Source: Stomoxys calcitrans (lineage: Eukaryota; Arthropoda; Insecta; Diptera; Muscidae). Taken from it: a stretch of 64,000 nucleotides of DNA. The notes beneath the pieces are model-generated. The model ran no database searches and was not told the DNA's origin. It was given only the letters and a program-made list of their open reading frames with translations. Positions 42,511 through 53,358 of this stretch are shown one piece after another. The stretch is from assembly GCF_963082655.1 (NCBI RefSeq), contig NC_081554.1, positions 58,850,256-58,914,255 on the forward strand, in the 5' to 3' direction. Every line of letters starts with the position of its first letter. Position 1 is the first letter of the stretch. The position numbers and the translations under genes were made by a program.

Positions 42511-43856
42511 GGATACGATGGAACTCACAGAGACACCGGAATCTTGGAGTAATGACGTTGATAGAAGGTTTAAAATTACGGAATTTATGGTAAAGGAATC
42601 CTTGAGGAGCTTCAAACCATTTAAGTCACCCGAACCTGATGGAGTATTTCCGGCGTTACTACACAAAGAGGCAGACTATCTGGCGTCTCAGCTGCCCAAA
42701 ATTTTCACAGCGTGCCTAGGACTTGCATGTACTCCGAAAGCCTGGCAAGAGGCAAGGGTGGTGTTTATACCCAAACCCGGCAAGGCAAGTTAGGGGACAC
42801 CAAAGACCTGCAGACTCATAAGTCTTACGTCCTTTCTACTCAATACCATGGAATGTAGTGTGGACACCAAAGACCTGCAGACCCATAAGTCTTACGTCCT
42901 TTCTACTCAATACCATGGAATGTAGTGTGGACACCATGATAAAGAGTAGGACATCCAGCGAACTGCTCAAATACAAACAGCATGCCTATGCCAAGGGAAA
43001 GTCAGTGGAGACTGCCCTGCACGAGGTATAAAATAGAAGAATACTTCGGCATAGAATAGAAGAATCCTTCGACGCCAAAACGTACACCCTGGCGGTATGC
43101 ATTGACCTCGAAGGGGCTTTTAACAATGTGCGGAGCGACATTCTGATCCAATCCTTAGACCAGTACCGGGTGGACCCGGTCCTATAAGACTGGATAAACC
43201 ATATGCTAAGGAACAGGTGGATAAATTGTGTGTCCCATGGTATAAATATAAGAGAAAAAGTGGCACAAGGAACGCCACAGGGGGGCATTTTATCGCCACT
43301 CCTTTGGGTGACCACCATAAATGACCTATTACGGATGCTGACTGAGGGGGGATTTGAATACGACTGCTATGCAGACGATGTTATAATACTTCTTAGGGGT
43401 AAAGATCCTAACGAGCTATGCAGAAGGGCCGAAAGGGTCTTGCATATGGCATATGACTGGGCTAGGCCCACGGGTCGCAATGTTAACCCTGAGAAGACAG
43501 AAATATGCCTGTTCACGAGGAAGGCGAAGGTGGGCCGATTTAACGCACCACATTTTCTCAATAAGACGATTTCGATATCTGACAAGGTCAAATACTTAGG
43601 TGTGATCTTGGACAGGAAACTGAATTGGAAGTGTCACATTCAGGAGCGTTCTGAGAAGGCTCACAGATATTGGGCACTATGTAGACGGGCAGTAGGCTCG
43701 AAATGGGGCTTGAGTCCGAGGATAGTCCACTGGCTCTACAGGAGCGTGATAAGACCAATACTTACTTACGCCTCAGTAGTTTGGTGGACTGCTATGGAGA
43801 AAAGTGCAACAAAAGGACCATACAACAGGTTGAGCGAACATGTTGTCTTGGCATAG
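42505..43856 (+). pseudogene. Family A reverse transcriptase
   Basis: N-terminal part 42518-42793: LRSFKPFKSPEPDGVFPALL, KAWQEARVVFIPKPGKAS. The middle has stops (KQHAYAKGKSVETALHEV, LAVCIDLEGAFNNVRSD at 43090-43140). Core frame 43203-43856: GTPQGGILSPLLWVTTINDL, YDCYADDVIILLRG with YADD intact, VNPEKTEICLFTRK, VKYLGVILDRKLNWKCHI and WGLSPRIVHWLYRSVIRPIL. Presence of both GTPQGG and YADD suggests fairly recent decay. Homologous to the relic at 340-420. Confidence 0.85.
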
Positions 43857-43886
43857 GTGGAGCGATTCTAGATATACGACCCATTG

Positions 43887-44231
43887 CAAATTGCAAATTT
43901 TCCAATGAACATTCCACTAAGGAACAGGGGCAAACTTCTCACATATCAATGAGTACAGTCCGATTCAAGTTTAAGCTCAATGAGGTACTATGCCATGTAA
44001 AACTTCTCTCCAAAGAGGTGTCGCATTGCGGCAAGCCATTCGGACTCGGCTATATAAAGGAGTTTTTATAGCCGAGTCCGAATGGCGTGCCGCAGTGCGA
44101 CACCTCTTTGGAGAGAAGTTTTACATGGCATACCGCTGAAAATTTTTTTCCGATGGTCTCGCCAGGATTCGAACCCAGGCGCTCAGTGTCATAGGCGATC
44201 ATGCTAACATCTGCGCTACGGTGGCCTCCGA
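43887..44231 (-). mobile_element. SINE family 1, antisense, with internal inverted duplication
   Basis: Inserted in family A between DIRP and IEIKCEAATAA. It is flanked by cccattg / gccattg. From right to left it reads head with A and B boxes (44228-44165), body to 44067, then the same body segment inverted (43990-44054), then the tail. Arms 43990-44054 and 44067-44131 are 65 bp each, nearly perfectly complementary, with a 12-base loop. Confidence 0.85.
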
Positions 44232-45125
44232 GCCATTGACATAGAGATTAAGTGTGAGGCAGCCACTGCGGCTATGAGACTTAAGGCGATGGGAGAATGG
44301 ATTGAGGATGGGAAGAGTTCTTATCATAGCGGTATAATCGAGGCGACAATAGGAAACCTGAAAGCAAGGGAAGAGGTTTCCGATCGGATACCTGGGACGA
44401 ACCTTGAGGTCGACTGCGAGGCACTGCTGCCAGCGGCGCAGTCGTGGATTGACGGAACCCTACTATTGCTCTCTTGTAGATCATGTCACACGGATGGATC
44501 AAAGCTAGAGGACAGACTGGGCTTGGGGGTCTACATTGAGAACCCAGGGACTGAGATCTGTTTTAGACTGCCTGATGGCAGAATCCGCATCGTTTGGGTA
44601 CCGAGCCATAACGGAGTAAGGGGAAATGAAAAGCAGACGTTTTGGCCATTGGTTAAGGCCATAGAACTGCCGTCAATAAACTTGGATAATCCGAAGCTTT
44701 TCGGGTCGACGCAGTCCGAGTTAAGGGCGTGGGCGACTAATGCGTATGCAACCCTGTGGAACATTGAAACGGTCGGTAGGACGACAAAAATTCTATGGGG
44801 AGATCCAGATCGTGAGAGGACGAGGCTTTTATTGAAATTAAGTTAGAAGGAGGTCAGTATAGCTCTCGGTATCGTAATGGGACACATTGGACTATGAGCT
44901 CACTTATGTAAAATTGGTGCGGCAAGTGATGGCATGTGCAGGGCATGCGGGGAAGATGATGAGACGTTGGAGCATTTCCTTTGTCATTGCCCGGCATTCA
45001 CGTCTAACAGATACCGGCACTTAGGTGGGGGCGCAATACTAGACATGATCCAACTTAGGGGAGTGGTATGGAAAACAATTAAGGATTTTGTAAGTAACAC
45101 GGAATTCTTAACCTGGATTAGTTAG
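44228..45125 (+). pseudogene. Family A RNase H and C-terminal domain
   Basis: IEIKCEAATAAMRLKAMGEW, AQSWIDGTLLLLSCRSCHTD, GSKLEDRLGLGVYIENPGTE, then a deletion to LPDGRIRIVWVPSHNGVRGN (the middle of RNase H with the second and third acidic residues is missing), GLRAHLCKIGAAS in a shifted frame, and CRACGEDDETLEHFLCHCPA with the CxxC...H...HC tail that usually binds nucleic acid. Ends at VSNTEFLTWIS. Confidence 0.8.
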
Positions 45126-45189
45126 GTGTATGTCCATAGTGGCATGGGGCGGATTAATATCCGCATTCTCTTTGCAACCTATCCTAATC

Positions 45190-45671
45190 TAGCACTCATA
45201 CCTCAAGAACAGGTCGAGAGATGTCGAGAAGTTTCGTCAACTGAAGGAGTATGTTATAGCGTCGTTTGTGTAGATAAGCTCAATAGTTGCCGCCGAATAC
45301 CTGCCGTTGAACGACTATCAAGGAAAAGTGGGTCGTTTAGTGAGACAAGAGGGCCAAACGCTAACACCTTATGGAGATGTGTTCTGGCTTGTATCTTTAG
45401 AAACTCGTAACCAACAAAGTTTTATTGGATTTCAATAGAAATGGCACGATTATTATTGCATCTGCGAAGCACGTCGTGTTTCTGATCTCAGGACAATTTT
45501 CTGTGGACGATTTGTAAGATCTTGAAAAGCTCACTTAGGACCCTGTCACGATGGGCTGCTACGAAGGGATTGAGAAATAACCTAAAGAAGATGGTGTTCA
45601 TGTTTTTCACTCTAAGATATAAGATAAGGGATTAAAGATTCCAATCTCCGGACTCATCCCTATCGCAGGCA
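45190..45671. other. Unrecognised sequence
   Basis: Moderate GC; short open stretches (LSRKSGSFSETRGPNANTLW) but no family I can name. Lies between the family A 3' end and an antisense RTE tail. Confidence 0.4.
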
Positions 45672-46020
45672 GGCTTTGAAGCTTTACTTTACTTGGTCAT
45701 TACAGAACATTTGTTCCTTTAGCCTAGGTTAGCTTAGGTGGCAGTCCTTTACAGACTCACTTGGACAATTTTAGGTCTATTGTGATACCACAGTAGCGAC
45801 AGACCAAGGCTTCTGGCGGGAATCGAACCCACAACCCCTGCACTGGCAATCCTAGCATACTACCAACTCTGCTACCGGGGCTTCCAATCCTTTAGCCTAA
45901 CATAGAATAGATGTCCAAGCGCCTTGATCTGCTGCGCTCCTTCTCCAATCTCTGACACCCAGTTTCGAGATGTCTTTCTCCACTTGGTCTGTCCATAGGG
46001 GTTTTGGTCTTCCCCTCTTG
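45672..46020 (-). mobile_element. RTE 3' end, antisense, interrupted by SINE-2
   Basis: The minus strand reads aagaccaaaacccctatgga, catctcgaaactgggtgtcagag, agcgcagcagatcaaggcgctt, then after the SINE ggaacaaatgttctgt and ccaagtaaagtaaagc. This matches 8625-8790 of the RTE at 5923 in order. Only the 3' 190 bp are present, the usual 5' truncation. Confidence 0.8.
45727..45888 (-). mobile_element. tRNA-derived SINE family 2 with 11-bp target duplication
   Basis: The minus strand begins ccccggtagcagagttggtag (A box TAGCAGAGTTGG), B box GGTTCGATTCC, then cgccagaagccttggtctgtc, gtggtatcacaatagacc and a tail agtgagtctgtaaaggactgcc. Perfect 11-bp repeats CCTTTAGCCTA lie at 45716-45726 and 45889-45899. 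The last ~70 bases match the 3' end of the LINE at 46108. Confidence 0.88.
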
Positions 46021-46027
46021 GTTTGGA

Positions 46028-46107
46028 AGCAATGATGACGCTGAACGCCTGTGTTCGAATACTGGCTAGAATATCAGAAAATTTTTCAGCGGTGGTTATC
46101 CCCTCGT
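46028..46107 (+). mobile_element. SINE family 1 head fragment
   Basis: tgatgacgctgaacgcctgtgttcgaatactgg (B box with one change), then aatatcagaaaatttttcagcggtggttatcccctc. The A-box side is missing, and the body is missing after 46105. Confidence 0.7.
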
Positions 46108-46792
46108 AGGATAGGTTAGGCTAGGTTTAAGTGGCAGTCTGCCATCAGACTCACTTAGACATTTTCGTCCATTGTGATACCAAAGGAACAGGCGAAGGAA
46201 GTTGCCTTCTAGTTCCTACCGTTGAACCATCCAGATCGCCTAAAGAAGCCCAATAACTTGTGAATGTTCACATCCGCTAATTCAGACAGGTTCTTAAAGA
46301 AATGAGAACCTAAAGTGGAACTCCTTCTGATTGTTAGTGCGGGACACACACATAGAAGGTGTTCTAAAGTCTCTTCATCTTCGATGTGCTCACAGCTTCT
46401 GCAAAAGTCGTTGCTGGCAACCTTCAGTTAGTCAGCATGTTTTCCGATTAGACAGTGACCTGTTATGACTGAGACGTCTGTTGTAGCCAATGACATCAAA
46501 GCAGTAGACCTCTTCAAGTCTAGTTTAAGCCACATAGTTTTGGAATGCTCTTGGCCCCCTCTATGAGACCATATATCATTTGTTGTCCTTCGGACCAGGT
46601 CCTGAAAACTTAGCTTACATGTCCCTAGAGGCATACCCACAGATTCCCATATCCCTGGAATGTGTAACGTAGTTCCTAGTCTTGCAAGCTCGTCCGCTTT
46701 ACAATACCCTGGGATTTCACTGTGGCCCGGCATCCAGAACAGCTGAATTTTGAACTGTTCAGTTATCTCGTTGAGAGATCTGCGACTCTTAA
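46108..46792 (-). pseudogene. I/LOA-like LINE family C, RNase H tail and 3' UTR, antisense
   Basis: The minus-strand frame 46428-46733 starts MPGHSEIPGYCKADELARLG (last RNase H block), then GMPLGTCKL, WLKLDLKRSTALMSL, ITGHCLIGKHAD. Beyond a stop the Cys/His tail continues (CRSCEHIEDEETLEHLLCVS). The 3' UTR (46108-46200) ends tggtatcacaatggac, tgtctaagtgagtctgatgg, cagactgccactta. Different family from A and B by its HSEIPGYCKADE block. 5'-truncated. Confidence 0.75.
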
Positions 46793-46794
46793 TG

Positions 46795-46992
46795 CTGACA
46801 ATATTTGTGAGGTACTATGCCATGTAAAACTTTTTCTCCAAACTGGTGTCGCACTTCTGCAAGCCATTTGGGCTCGGCTATAAAAAGGAGGCCCCTTATT
46901 ATTGAACCAAAACTGGAATCGGACAGCACTCATTGATATGTGAGAAGATTTCCCCAGTTTCTTAATGGAATGTTCATGGCCACATTTGCATG
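46795..46992 (+). mobile_element. SINE family 1, 5'-truncated
   Basis: Starts in the body (aatgctgacaatatttgtgaggtactatg) and runs to the normal end (gttcatggccacatttgca). Lacks both Pol III boxes. Confidence 0.8.
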
Positions 46993-47059
46993 ATGAATAA
47001 TGAGCATGTTAAGGCCTTTCGGATCTGTGCTACTCGATTTTGGACACAGTAGATGCGGG

Positions 47060-48900
47060 GGCTAGACTTCGTAAGGTTCTAACCTACATGACCCTGAGAC
47101 CGATTGGATATAGGAAAAAAGTCGAGAGTCGCTGTGCGCCTTCAACTTTTGCAGAAGGTTAATACAGGTTATGTTACCCGTGCTGACATACGGAATATAA
47201 AGATAGGAGTATTAGTGGTAGGCAGTTTGAGAAAGGTCCAAAGACTGGCCTGCGTCAGAAACAACAAGTAAAAGCGTGCTAAGTTCGGCCGGGCCGAGTC
47301 TTATATACCCTCCACCATGGATCGCATTTGTCGAGTTCTTTTCCCGGCATCTCTTCTTAGGCAAAAAAGGATATAAGAAAAGAGTTGCTCTGCTATTAAA
47401 ACGATATCAAGATATGGTCCGGTTCGGACCACAATTAAATTATATGTTGGAGACCTGTGTAAAATTTCAGCCAATTCGTATAAGAATTGCGCCCATTGGG
47501 GCTCACGAAGTAAAATAGAGAGAACGATTTATATGGGATCTGTATCGGGCTATAGACCGATTCAGACCATAATAAACATGTTTGTTGATGGTAATGAGAG
47601 GATCCATCGCACAAAATTTCAGGCATATCGGATAATAATTGCGACCTCTAGGGGTCAAGAAGTCAAGATCCCAGATCGGTTTATATGGCAGCTATATCAG
47701 GTTATGAACCGATTTGAACCTTATTTGACACAGTTGTTGAAAGTAAAAATAAAATACTTCGTGTAAAAATTCATTCAAATCGGATAAGAATTGTGCCCTC
47801 TAGAGGGTCAAGAAGTCAAGACCCAAGATCGGTTTATATGGTAGCTATATCAGGTTATGGACCGATTTGAACCATACTTGGCACAGTTGTTGGGTATCGT
47901 AACAAAACACGTCATGCAAAATGTCATTCCAATCGGATAAGAATTGCGCACTCTACAGGCTCAAGAAGTCAAGACCCAAGATCGGTTTATATGGCAGCTA
48001 TATCAAAACATGGACCGATATGGCCCCTTTACAATACCAACCGACCTACACTAATAAGAAGTATTTTTGCAAAATTTCAAGCGACTAGCTTTACTCCTTC
48101 GGAAGTTAGCGTGCTTTCGACAGACGGACGGACGGACGGACAGACGGACGGACATGGCTAGATCGACATAAAATGTCACGACGATCAAGAATATATATAC
48201 TTTATGGGGTCTCAGACGAATATTTCGAGTAGTTACAAACAGAATGACGAAATTAGTATACCCCCCATCTTATGGTGGAGGGTATAAAAAGAGCATTTTG
48301 ATCTACGCCGCAGGCATATTTCGAAGCGATGGCGAATATGCAATCTATTGAGGGTATTACTTGTGACTTTGCCGCCCAGGTTGACAAGGTTCAGTCTGAA
48401 GGAGTTCGGTGTACTAAAAGAGGAGGATGGATACGACCACAGTTCGACCGCCGCTGCCCATTCGTTATGATCTTCAAAATTCAGTTTACCGGAAGAGAGG
48501 ATAAGAAGGACGAAAAGTCTTCAGAGTTTGGATCGGGATAGGAGGTCTACTCCGATGCATTCGGTAATGGTATGTTGCCGAGACTGCAGGAAAAAAAATG
48601 AGAAAATCGAACATACATAACTGACGAAATTTGAAAATAACTGTTTTTGATAAGAGCTCATATGAGTTTTCAGATCTTTGCCACTAAGATGAAATCCAAG
48701 CCACAGGTAAAATCCTGAGAAGGGTTTTATCGCTCCTGAAACTTAGGATTTATGTGTGGCCAGTATAATGGCACTCAATGCCTTGGATTTGAGGACAGAG
48801 AGGTGAATACCCGAACACGATGATGTCCTCGACGATCAAACCGGTAGCTGGTCTTGCCAACGTCAAGCTACTGAACATCATCGTGAGGATGGCCCGAGCT
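47060..48900 (+). pseudogene. LOA/I-type family B RT-RNase H fragment split by a DINE-like element
   Basis: Left of the insertion: CAFNFCRR.., VLPVLTYGI.. and EKVQRLACVRN (RT thumb). Right of it (48290-48560): LTRFSLKEFGVLKE and SGIG.VYSDAFGNGMLPRL (RNase H start), then RIYVWPV.WHSMPW and MMSSTIKPVAGLANVKLLNI (48745-48900). Many stops. Same family as 60320-64000 by its V.SD...GM.LRL block. Confidence 0.6.
47263..48289 (-). mobile_element. DINE-1-like element, compact copy
   Basis: Left end aacaagtaaaagcgtgctaag with hairpin TTCGGCCGGGCCGAG, then tataccctccaccatgg. Right end gtataccccccatcttatggtggagggtataaaaa. Interior: gttctt.tcccggcatctcttc, about three 153-bp units with gggtcaagaagtcaaga and gatcggtttatatggcagc, a (GACG)n run at 48120-48160 and catggctagatcgac. 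Inserted in the family B RT/RNase H boundary. Confidence 0.85.
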
Positions 48901-49780
48901 CGGTGACGAAGTGGAAATCTTTGTTTAGATTATTATTCAGGAATTAAACTCCACTGCTGGGCAATAATGATTTTTAAAATCTATTTGGGGTTTAGACATA
49001 CCCAAACATCAAGATTTAGGAATTTTACAGTCGGTTTGCAAATATTTTTTTTCTTTAGAGAGTATTAAGGTTTGTACGCCATCTACCAGACACAATATGC
49101 TACGAATCCTAGTGAGGATATAAAGCATCAACATTTCTAAAGCTATGCAAAAGTTTGTGCACTGTTATCCTTTATAGTAGGATAAAAAAATGGTTGATGT
49201 CTTTTTTGTATGGCATTTTTGTAGATTGGAAATTATCTGTCTTTTCCAGTTAACGAAGGTTAAGATAAATTATGGTAGAGTTTCTGTAACACTATTATTA
49301 TGTGATGGGGAAACCCCTGCCATATTTATAGCACATGCGCATTGGTGCTATAAATTTTTTATGCAGTTTTAAAGTCATTAAGGTAAATTGCTTAGGTTTT
49401 AGCGCCATTGATTCTAAAGCAATGAAATTAACCCCTGTTTGTGTGTAAGATTTTGACTACTAAATCTTGACAACAGAGTGCGTAGGAAAAATAAACGGAA
49501 TTTATTAGCCGATAATAAATTACCCTAAACAATTTATTAACTAAACTCTGGAAATAGAACACCTTTTTTAGCGGAGATATATAGAAATGGGGTAACCGGA
49601 AAATTGGGTATTGGAAGAAATCAGTTCGGATTTGGATATAGTTCCCATATATATGTTCGTCCGATTTGTACTAATATTGCAAGAATATGGTCATATGTTA
49701 ACCGATTCTATTGAAATTTAGCAGGAAGGATTTTAAAACGCCCATCTTCACTCATTCATAGATGTGCCTTGGCCTGAGGT
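48901..49780. other. Mostly unrecognised sequence
   Basis: AT-rich to 49560. 49600-49740 carries gatatagttcccatatatatgttcgtccgatttg, related to the intronic repeat at 1760-2450. No supported genes. Confidence 0.4.
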
Positions 49781-50316
49781 TATGGCCCCGCGTCGGAACC
49801 ATTCCGTTCCATCAACAAAGAGATGATGATTGTAAGATCACCCAGATTGCAGATGAACCGACTCTTCAGAGAGGGGAGGCTGCGATCCTGCAGACCCGGA
49901 GAAGAACATAGGAAGTGCTCAATAGTCTCTCATCAAGGCAATTCCAGCAGAAGTCATGGTGCAGTATTCCCATGGGCGTTACCATACGACCTATGGCACA
50001 GTATCCGGTTATGACCCCTATTAAGGTACTCATTGACCTCTTATCGAACGCCAGTAACTCCTTCGTCGTCCTCCAGTCGATGACAGGCCACAGCGCTCTT
50101 GCAGTCCGGCAACCATTCGCCGAGACCCATCTTGCCACCAACTTCGCTCTGGCCATATTTTGTACTGTGTTCAGTAGCTTGACAAATGGCACGTAGGCTA
50201 GTCCGGTGACTGGTTCGCCCGGCGCAGAAGTCATGGTGCAGTATTCCCATGGGCGTTACCATGCGACCTATGGCACAGTATCCGGTTATGACCCCTATTA
50301 AGGTACTCATTGACCT

Positions 50317-50844
50317 CTAATCGAACGCCAGTAACTCCTTCGTCGTCCTCCAGTCGATGACAGGCCACAGCGCTCTTGCAGTCTGGCAACCATTCGCCGA
50401 GACCCATCTTGCCACCAACTTCGCTCTGGCCATATTTTGTACTGTGTTCAGTAGCTCGACAAACGGCGCGTAGGCTAGTCCGGTGACTGGTTCGCCCGGC
50501 GCAGACGAATCCCTCCTGGCGCATTCGACCGCCCATTTCCTGGAATCCCCCTCATGTCCGGGAACCCAAGTCAGCATCACATCGTGTACTCGGAGCTTGT
50601 CTAGGGAGTCCAAACAATCCGTCACTCCTTCCACCTGACCGTTCTCGAACCTATGGCCTTGAACTCTGCCATACTGTCCACAAAATTCCTGAATTTTAAG
50701 GGCGTTAAATACCTTATCAGAATTTCTCCTGCGACTACTGTAATGGCACAGGCCTCCGCCTGAAAGACCGTACACTCGTCCGGCAGTCTCAGGGACAAAC
50801 CTATATTGAGTGCGTCGGAGTGGACCCCAAATCCAGTCCCTCAC
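50317..50844 (-). pseudogene. Family B RNase H unit with C-terminal extension
   Basis: The longest frame of the array: VHDVMLTWVPGHEGDSRKWA (last RNase H block), APFVELLNTVQNMARAKLVA, RWVSANGCQTARALWPVIDW, RTTKELLAFD. The N-terminal part is out of frame, so the DGSK aspartate is not in this frame. Same text as 63590-63860 on the plus strand. Confidence 0.75.
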
Positions 50845-52160
50845 TCCATCTTGGAGCCATCAGTGATGATTGAGGTCTCATCCTCCTCAAATGAAGCATT
50901 CGCCCTCCATTTATGCCTCTTGCAGGTGAACTTAGAAAAGATTTTTAAGCTATCGAAATGGCACGTAGGCAAGACCGGTGATTGGTCGCCCGGAGCAGAC
51001 GAACCCCTGCTGGCATATTCGTCCGACCCCTCACTTCCGGGAATCTCCTGATGTCCGGCAACCCAAATCAGTCTCACATCATGGACTCGAAGCCTATCCA
51101 AGGATTCCAAACAAGCCGCTACGCATCTCGACCTCACGCTTCTTGAGCTCCGCCATACTATCCACATGAATCCTGAGTTTTAAGGGCGGTAAATTCCTTA
51201 CCAGAATTTCACTGGAGGCTATGTAATGACACAGATCTCTACCTGAAAGACCGTACAACCGTCCGGCAGTCTCAGAGACATACCTATATTGACCCCCAAT
51301 CCAGTCCCTGACTCCATCTTGAAGCCATTAGTGAAGATCGAGAACTCATTCTTCTCAATCAAACACAGCATTCGCCATCCATTCATCTCTCCTGCAGATG
51401 AACTTTGAAAAGATTTTTAAGCTACCGAAATGGCATGTAGGCAAGACTGGTGACTGGCTCGCCCGGCTCAGACGAATCCCTGCTGGTGTATTCGTCCGCT
51501 CCCTCATTTCCTGAAATCCCCTCGTGCCCGGGAACCCAAGTCAGCATCACATCGTGCACTTGGAGCCTGAGTTTTGAGGGAAGTTAATACCTTACCAGGA
51601 TTTTCTCTTGTGGCTACTGTAATCTGTGCCTCTGCCTGAAAGACCGTACACTCGTCCGGCAGTCTCAGAGACATACCTATATTGAGTGCGTCGGAGTGGA
51701 CCCCAAATCCAGTCTCTCACTCCATCTTGGAGCCATCAGTAAAGATCGAGGTCTCATCCTCCTCAAACACAGCATTCGCCATCTATTCATCCCTCCTGCA
51801 GGTGAACTTAGGAAAGATTTTTTGCTACCGGAATGGCACGTAGGCAAGGTCGATGACTGGTTCGGCCCGTCGAAGATGAACCTCTGCTGGCGTATTCGTC
51901 CACTCCCTCATTTCCGGGAATCCCCTCATGTACGGCAACCCAAATCAGCGTCACATCGTGGACTCGAAGCCTATCCAAGGATTGCAAACAAGCCGCTACG
52001 CATTTCGACCTCATCGTCCTTGAGCTCCGACATACTATCCACATAAATTCTGAGTTTTAAGGGCGGTAAATCCCTTAGCAGAATTTCTTTTGCGGCTATG
52101 TAATGACACAGATCTTTGCCTGAAGGACCGTACACTAGTCCGACAGTCTCAAAGACATAC

Positions 52161-52731
52161 CTACATTGACCCCCAATCCAATTCCTGACTCCATCTTGAA
52201 GCCATCAGTGAAGATCGAGGTCTCATCCTCCTCAAACGAAGCATTCGCCCTCCATTCATCCCTCCTGCAGCTGAACTTAGAAAAGATGTTAAAGCTTGAA
52301 AGGCAAGCTTGTAGGCAAGACCGGTGACTGGTTCACCCGACGCTGACGAACCCCTGCTGGCGTAATGTCCTGGAATCCAAGTCAGCCTCCCATCGTGGAC
52401 TCGGAGCCTATCCAGGAATTCCAAACAATCCGCTACGCACCTCGACTTCAACGTCCTCCACCCTAAAGCCTGGAGCGCCGCCATACTATCCACATAAATC
52501 CTGAGTTTTGATGGCGGTAAATCCTTTGCCAGGATTTTCTCTTGCGGCTACTGTAATGGCACAGACCTCTGCCTGAAAGACCATACACTCGTCTGGCAGT
52601 CTCAGATATATACCTATACTGGTTGCATCGGAGTAGACCCACAATCCAGTCCCTGACTGCATCTTGGAGCCATCAGTGAAGATCGAGGTCTCATCCTCCT
52701 CTTTAGTCAAATTCTCATTTCTCATCATCAA
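52161..52731 (-). pseudogene. Family B RNase H unit, rightmost two frames
   Basis: 52486-52731: DETSIFTDGSKMQSGTGLWV, YLRLPDECMVFQAEVCAI, with first Asp and Glu blocks present. 52161-52493: MDSMAALQALGWRTLKSRCV, LRVHDGRLTWIPGHYASRGS, with the third Asp of DSMAAL. Between them a frameshift. A deletion removes EGI.GNEG.DE after IPGH. Confidence 0.75.
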
Positions 52732-52739
52732 GGATGGTG

Positions 52740-53358
52740 AATGGATTTTAATTTTCTGTGGAAAAATGCGGATCGTGACGTTAATAAATCTCTAGGCTCG
52801 GATGATATATTAACACTTGTCCTTTGTAGGTGTTCTTCGACGCTCGCTCGTCCACTACGCAACCTTTTCAACCTTGCATACCGTGCGGGAGTTTTCCCGG
52901 CGCGTTAGGAGGTTGGGAACGTTCAACCCAACCCCAAATAGGGCGAGGACAACAATCCTGCGAATTTCCGGCCAATTGCAATATGGTCCTCGTTCTCCAA
53001 GGTTATGGAAAATGGTTAAGCACCATCTGGTGAGATACTTAGAGTGCAATGCCCTTCTGCAGGAATCGCTCTATGGGGGACCTATTGGCATTTCTGTCGG
53101 AACGTTGGAGTCACTCTATCCACCAGTTTGGCGAGAATAAGGTCGCGGATATGGTTATCCTCAAGGCATTTAATAGGATCTGGCACGGTGCACTTTTATC
53201 AAAGCTAATCGCTTTTGGAATCGGTAATAACTTTGTTGATTTATATCGAGTTTTCTTAGAGATCGGACTATACGCGCTGCTGTAGACAGATTCTCATACG
53301 ATGAGTATACATTGACCGCAGTTGTGCCACAAGGCTCTGTCCTTTCCCCTTTCCTCTT
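52740..53358 (+). pseudogene. Non-LTR reverse transcriptase, N-terminal part (left of DINE insertion)
   Basis: Blocks in shifting frames: SLGSDDILTLVLCRC, LARPLRNLFNLAYRAGVFP, NFRPIAIWSSFSKVMEKWL, AFNRIWHGALLSKL, GNNFVDLYRVFLE and VPQGSVLSPFLF at 53325-53358. This is a CR1/Jockey-superfamily RT different from the others in the window. It resumes at 55020 after the DINE-1-like element. Confidence 0.75.

Larger units (their letters stand above)
41985..45185 (+). mobile_element. LOA/I-type retrotransposon family A, sense, rearranged
   Basis: An RNase H piece (42150-42505) comes first, fused to the RT N-terminus (42505 on), RT core (43203-43856), an antisense SINE, RNase H (44228-44846) and the C-terminal Cys-rich tail to 45125, then the 3' UTR phrase ggcatggggcggattaatatcc. 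RNase H before RT is out of order, so two copies are joined. A 60-bp phrase (caccaaagacctgcag...gtagtgtgga) is duplicated at 42800-42930. Several stops; not functional. Confidence 0.82.
49780..52735 (-). repeat. Tandemly amplified RNase H segment of LOA/I-type family B, antisense
   Basis: The anchor gatcgaggtctcatcctcctcaaa (start of RNase H, DETSI.TDGSKM in reverse) occurs at about 50870, 51335, 51745, 52215 and 52680, 410-470 bp apart. Each unit reads on the minus strand from TDGSKM through VFQAEVCAI and RVHDV.L.WV.GHEG to RGSSAPG. Only the leftmost unit continues to the true C-terminus (WPVIDWRTTKELLAFDKRSM). A further 277-bp duplication is at 49948 and 50225. Units are broken by different stops. 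Confidence 0.8.
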
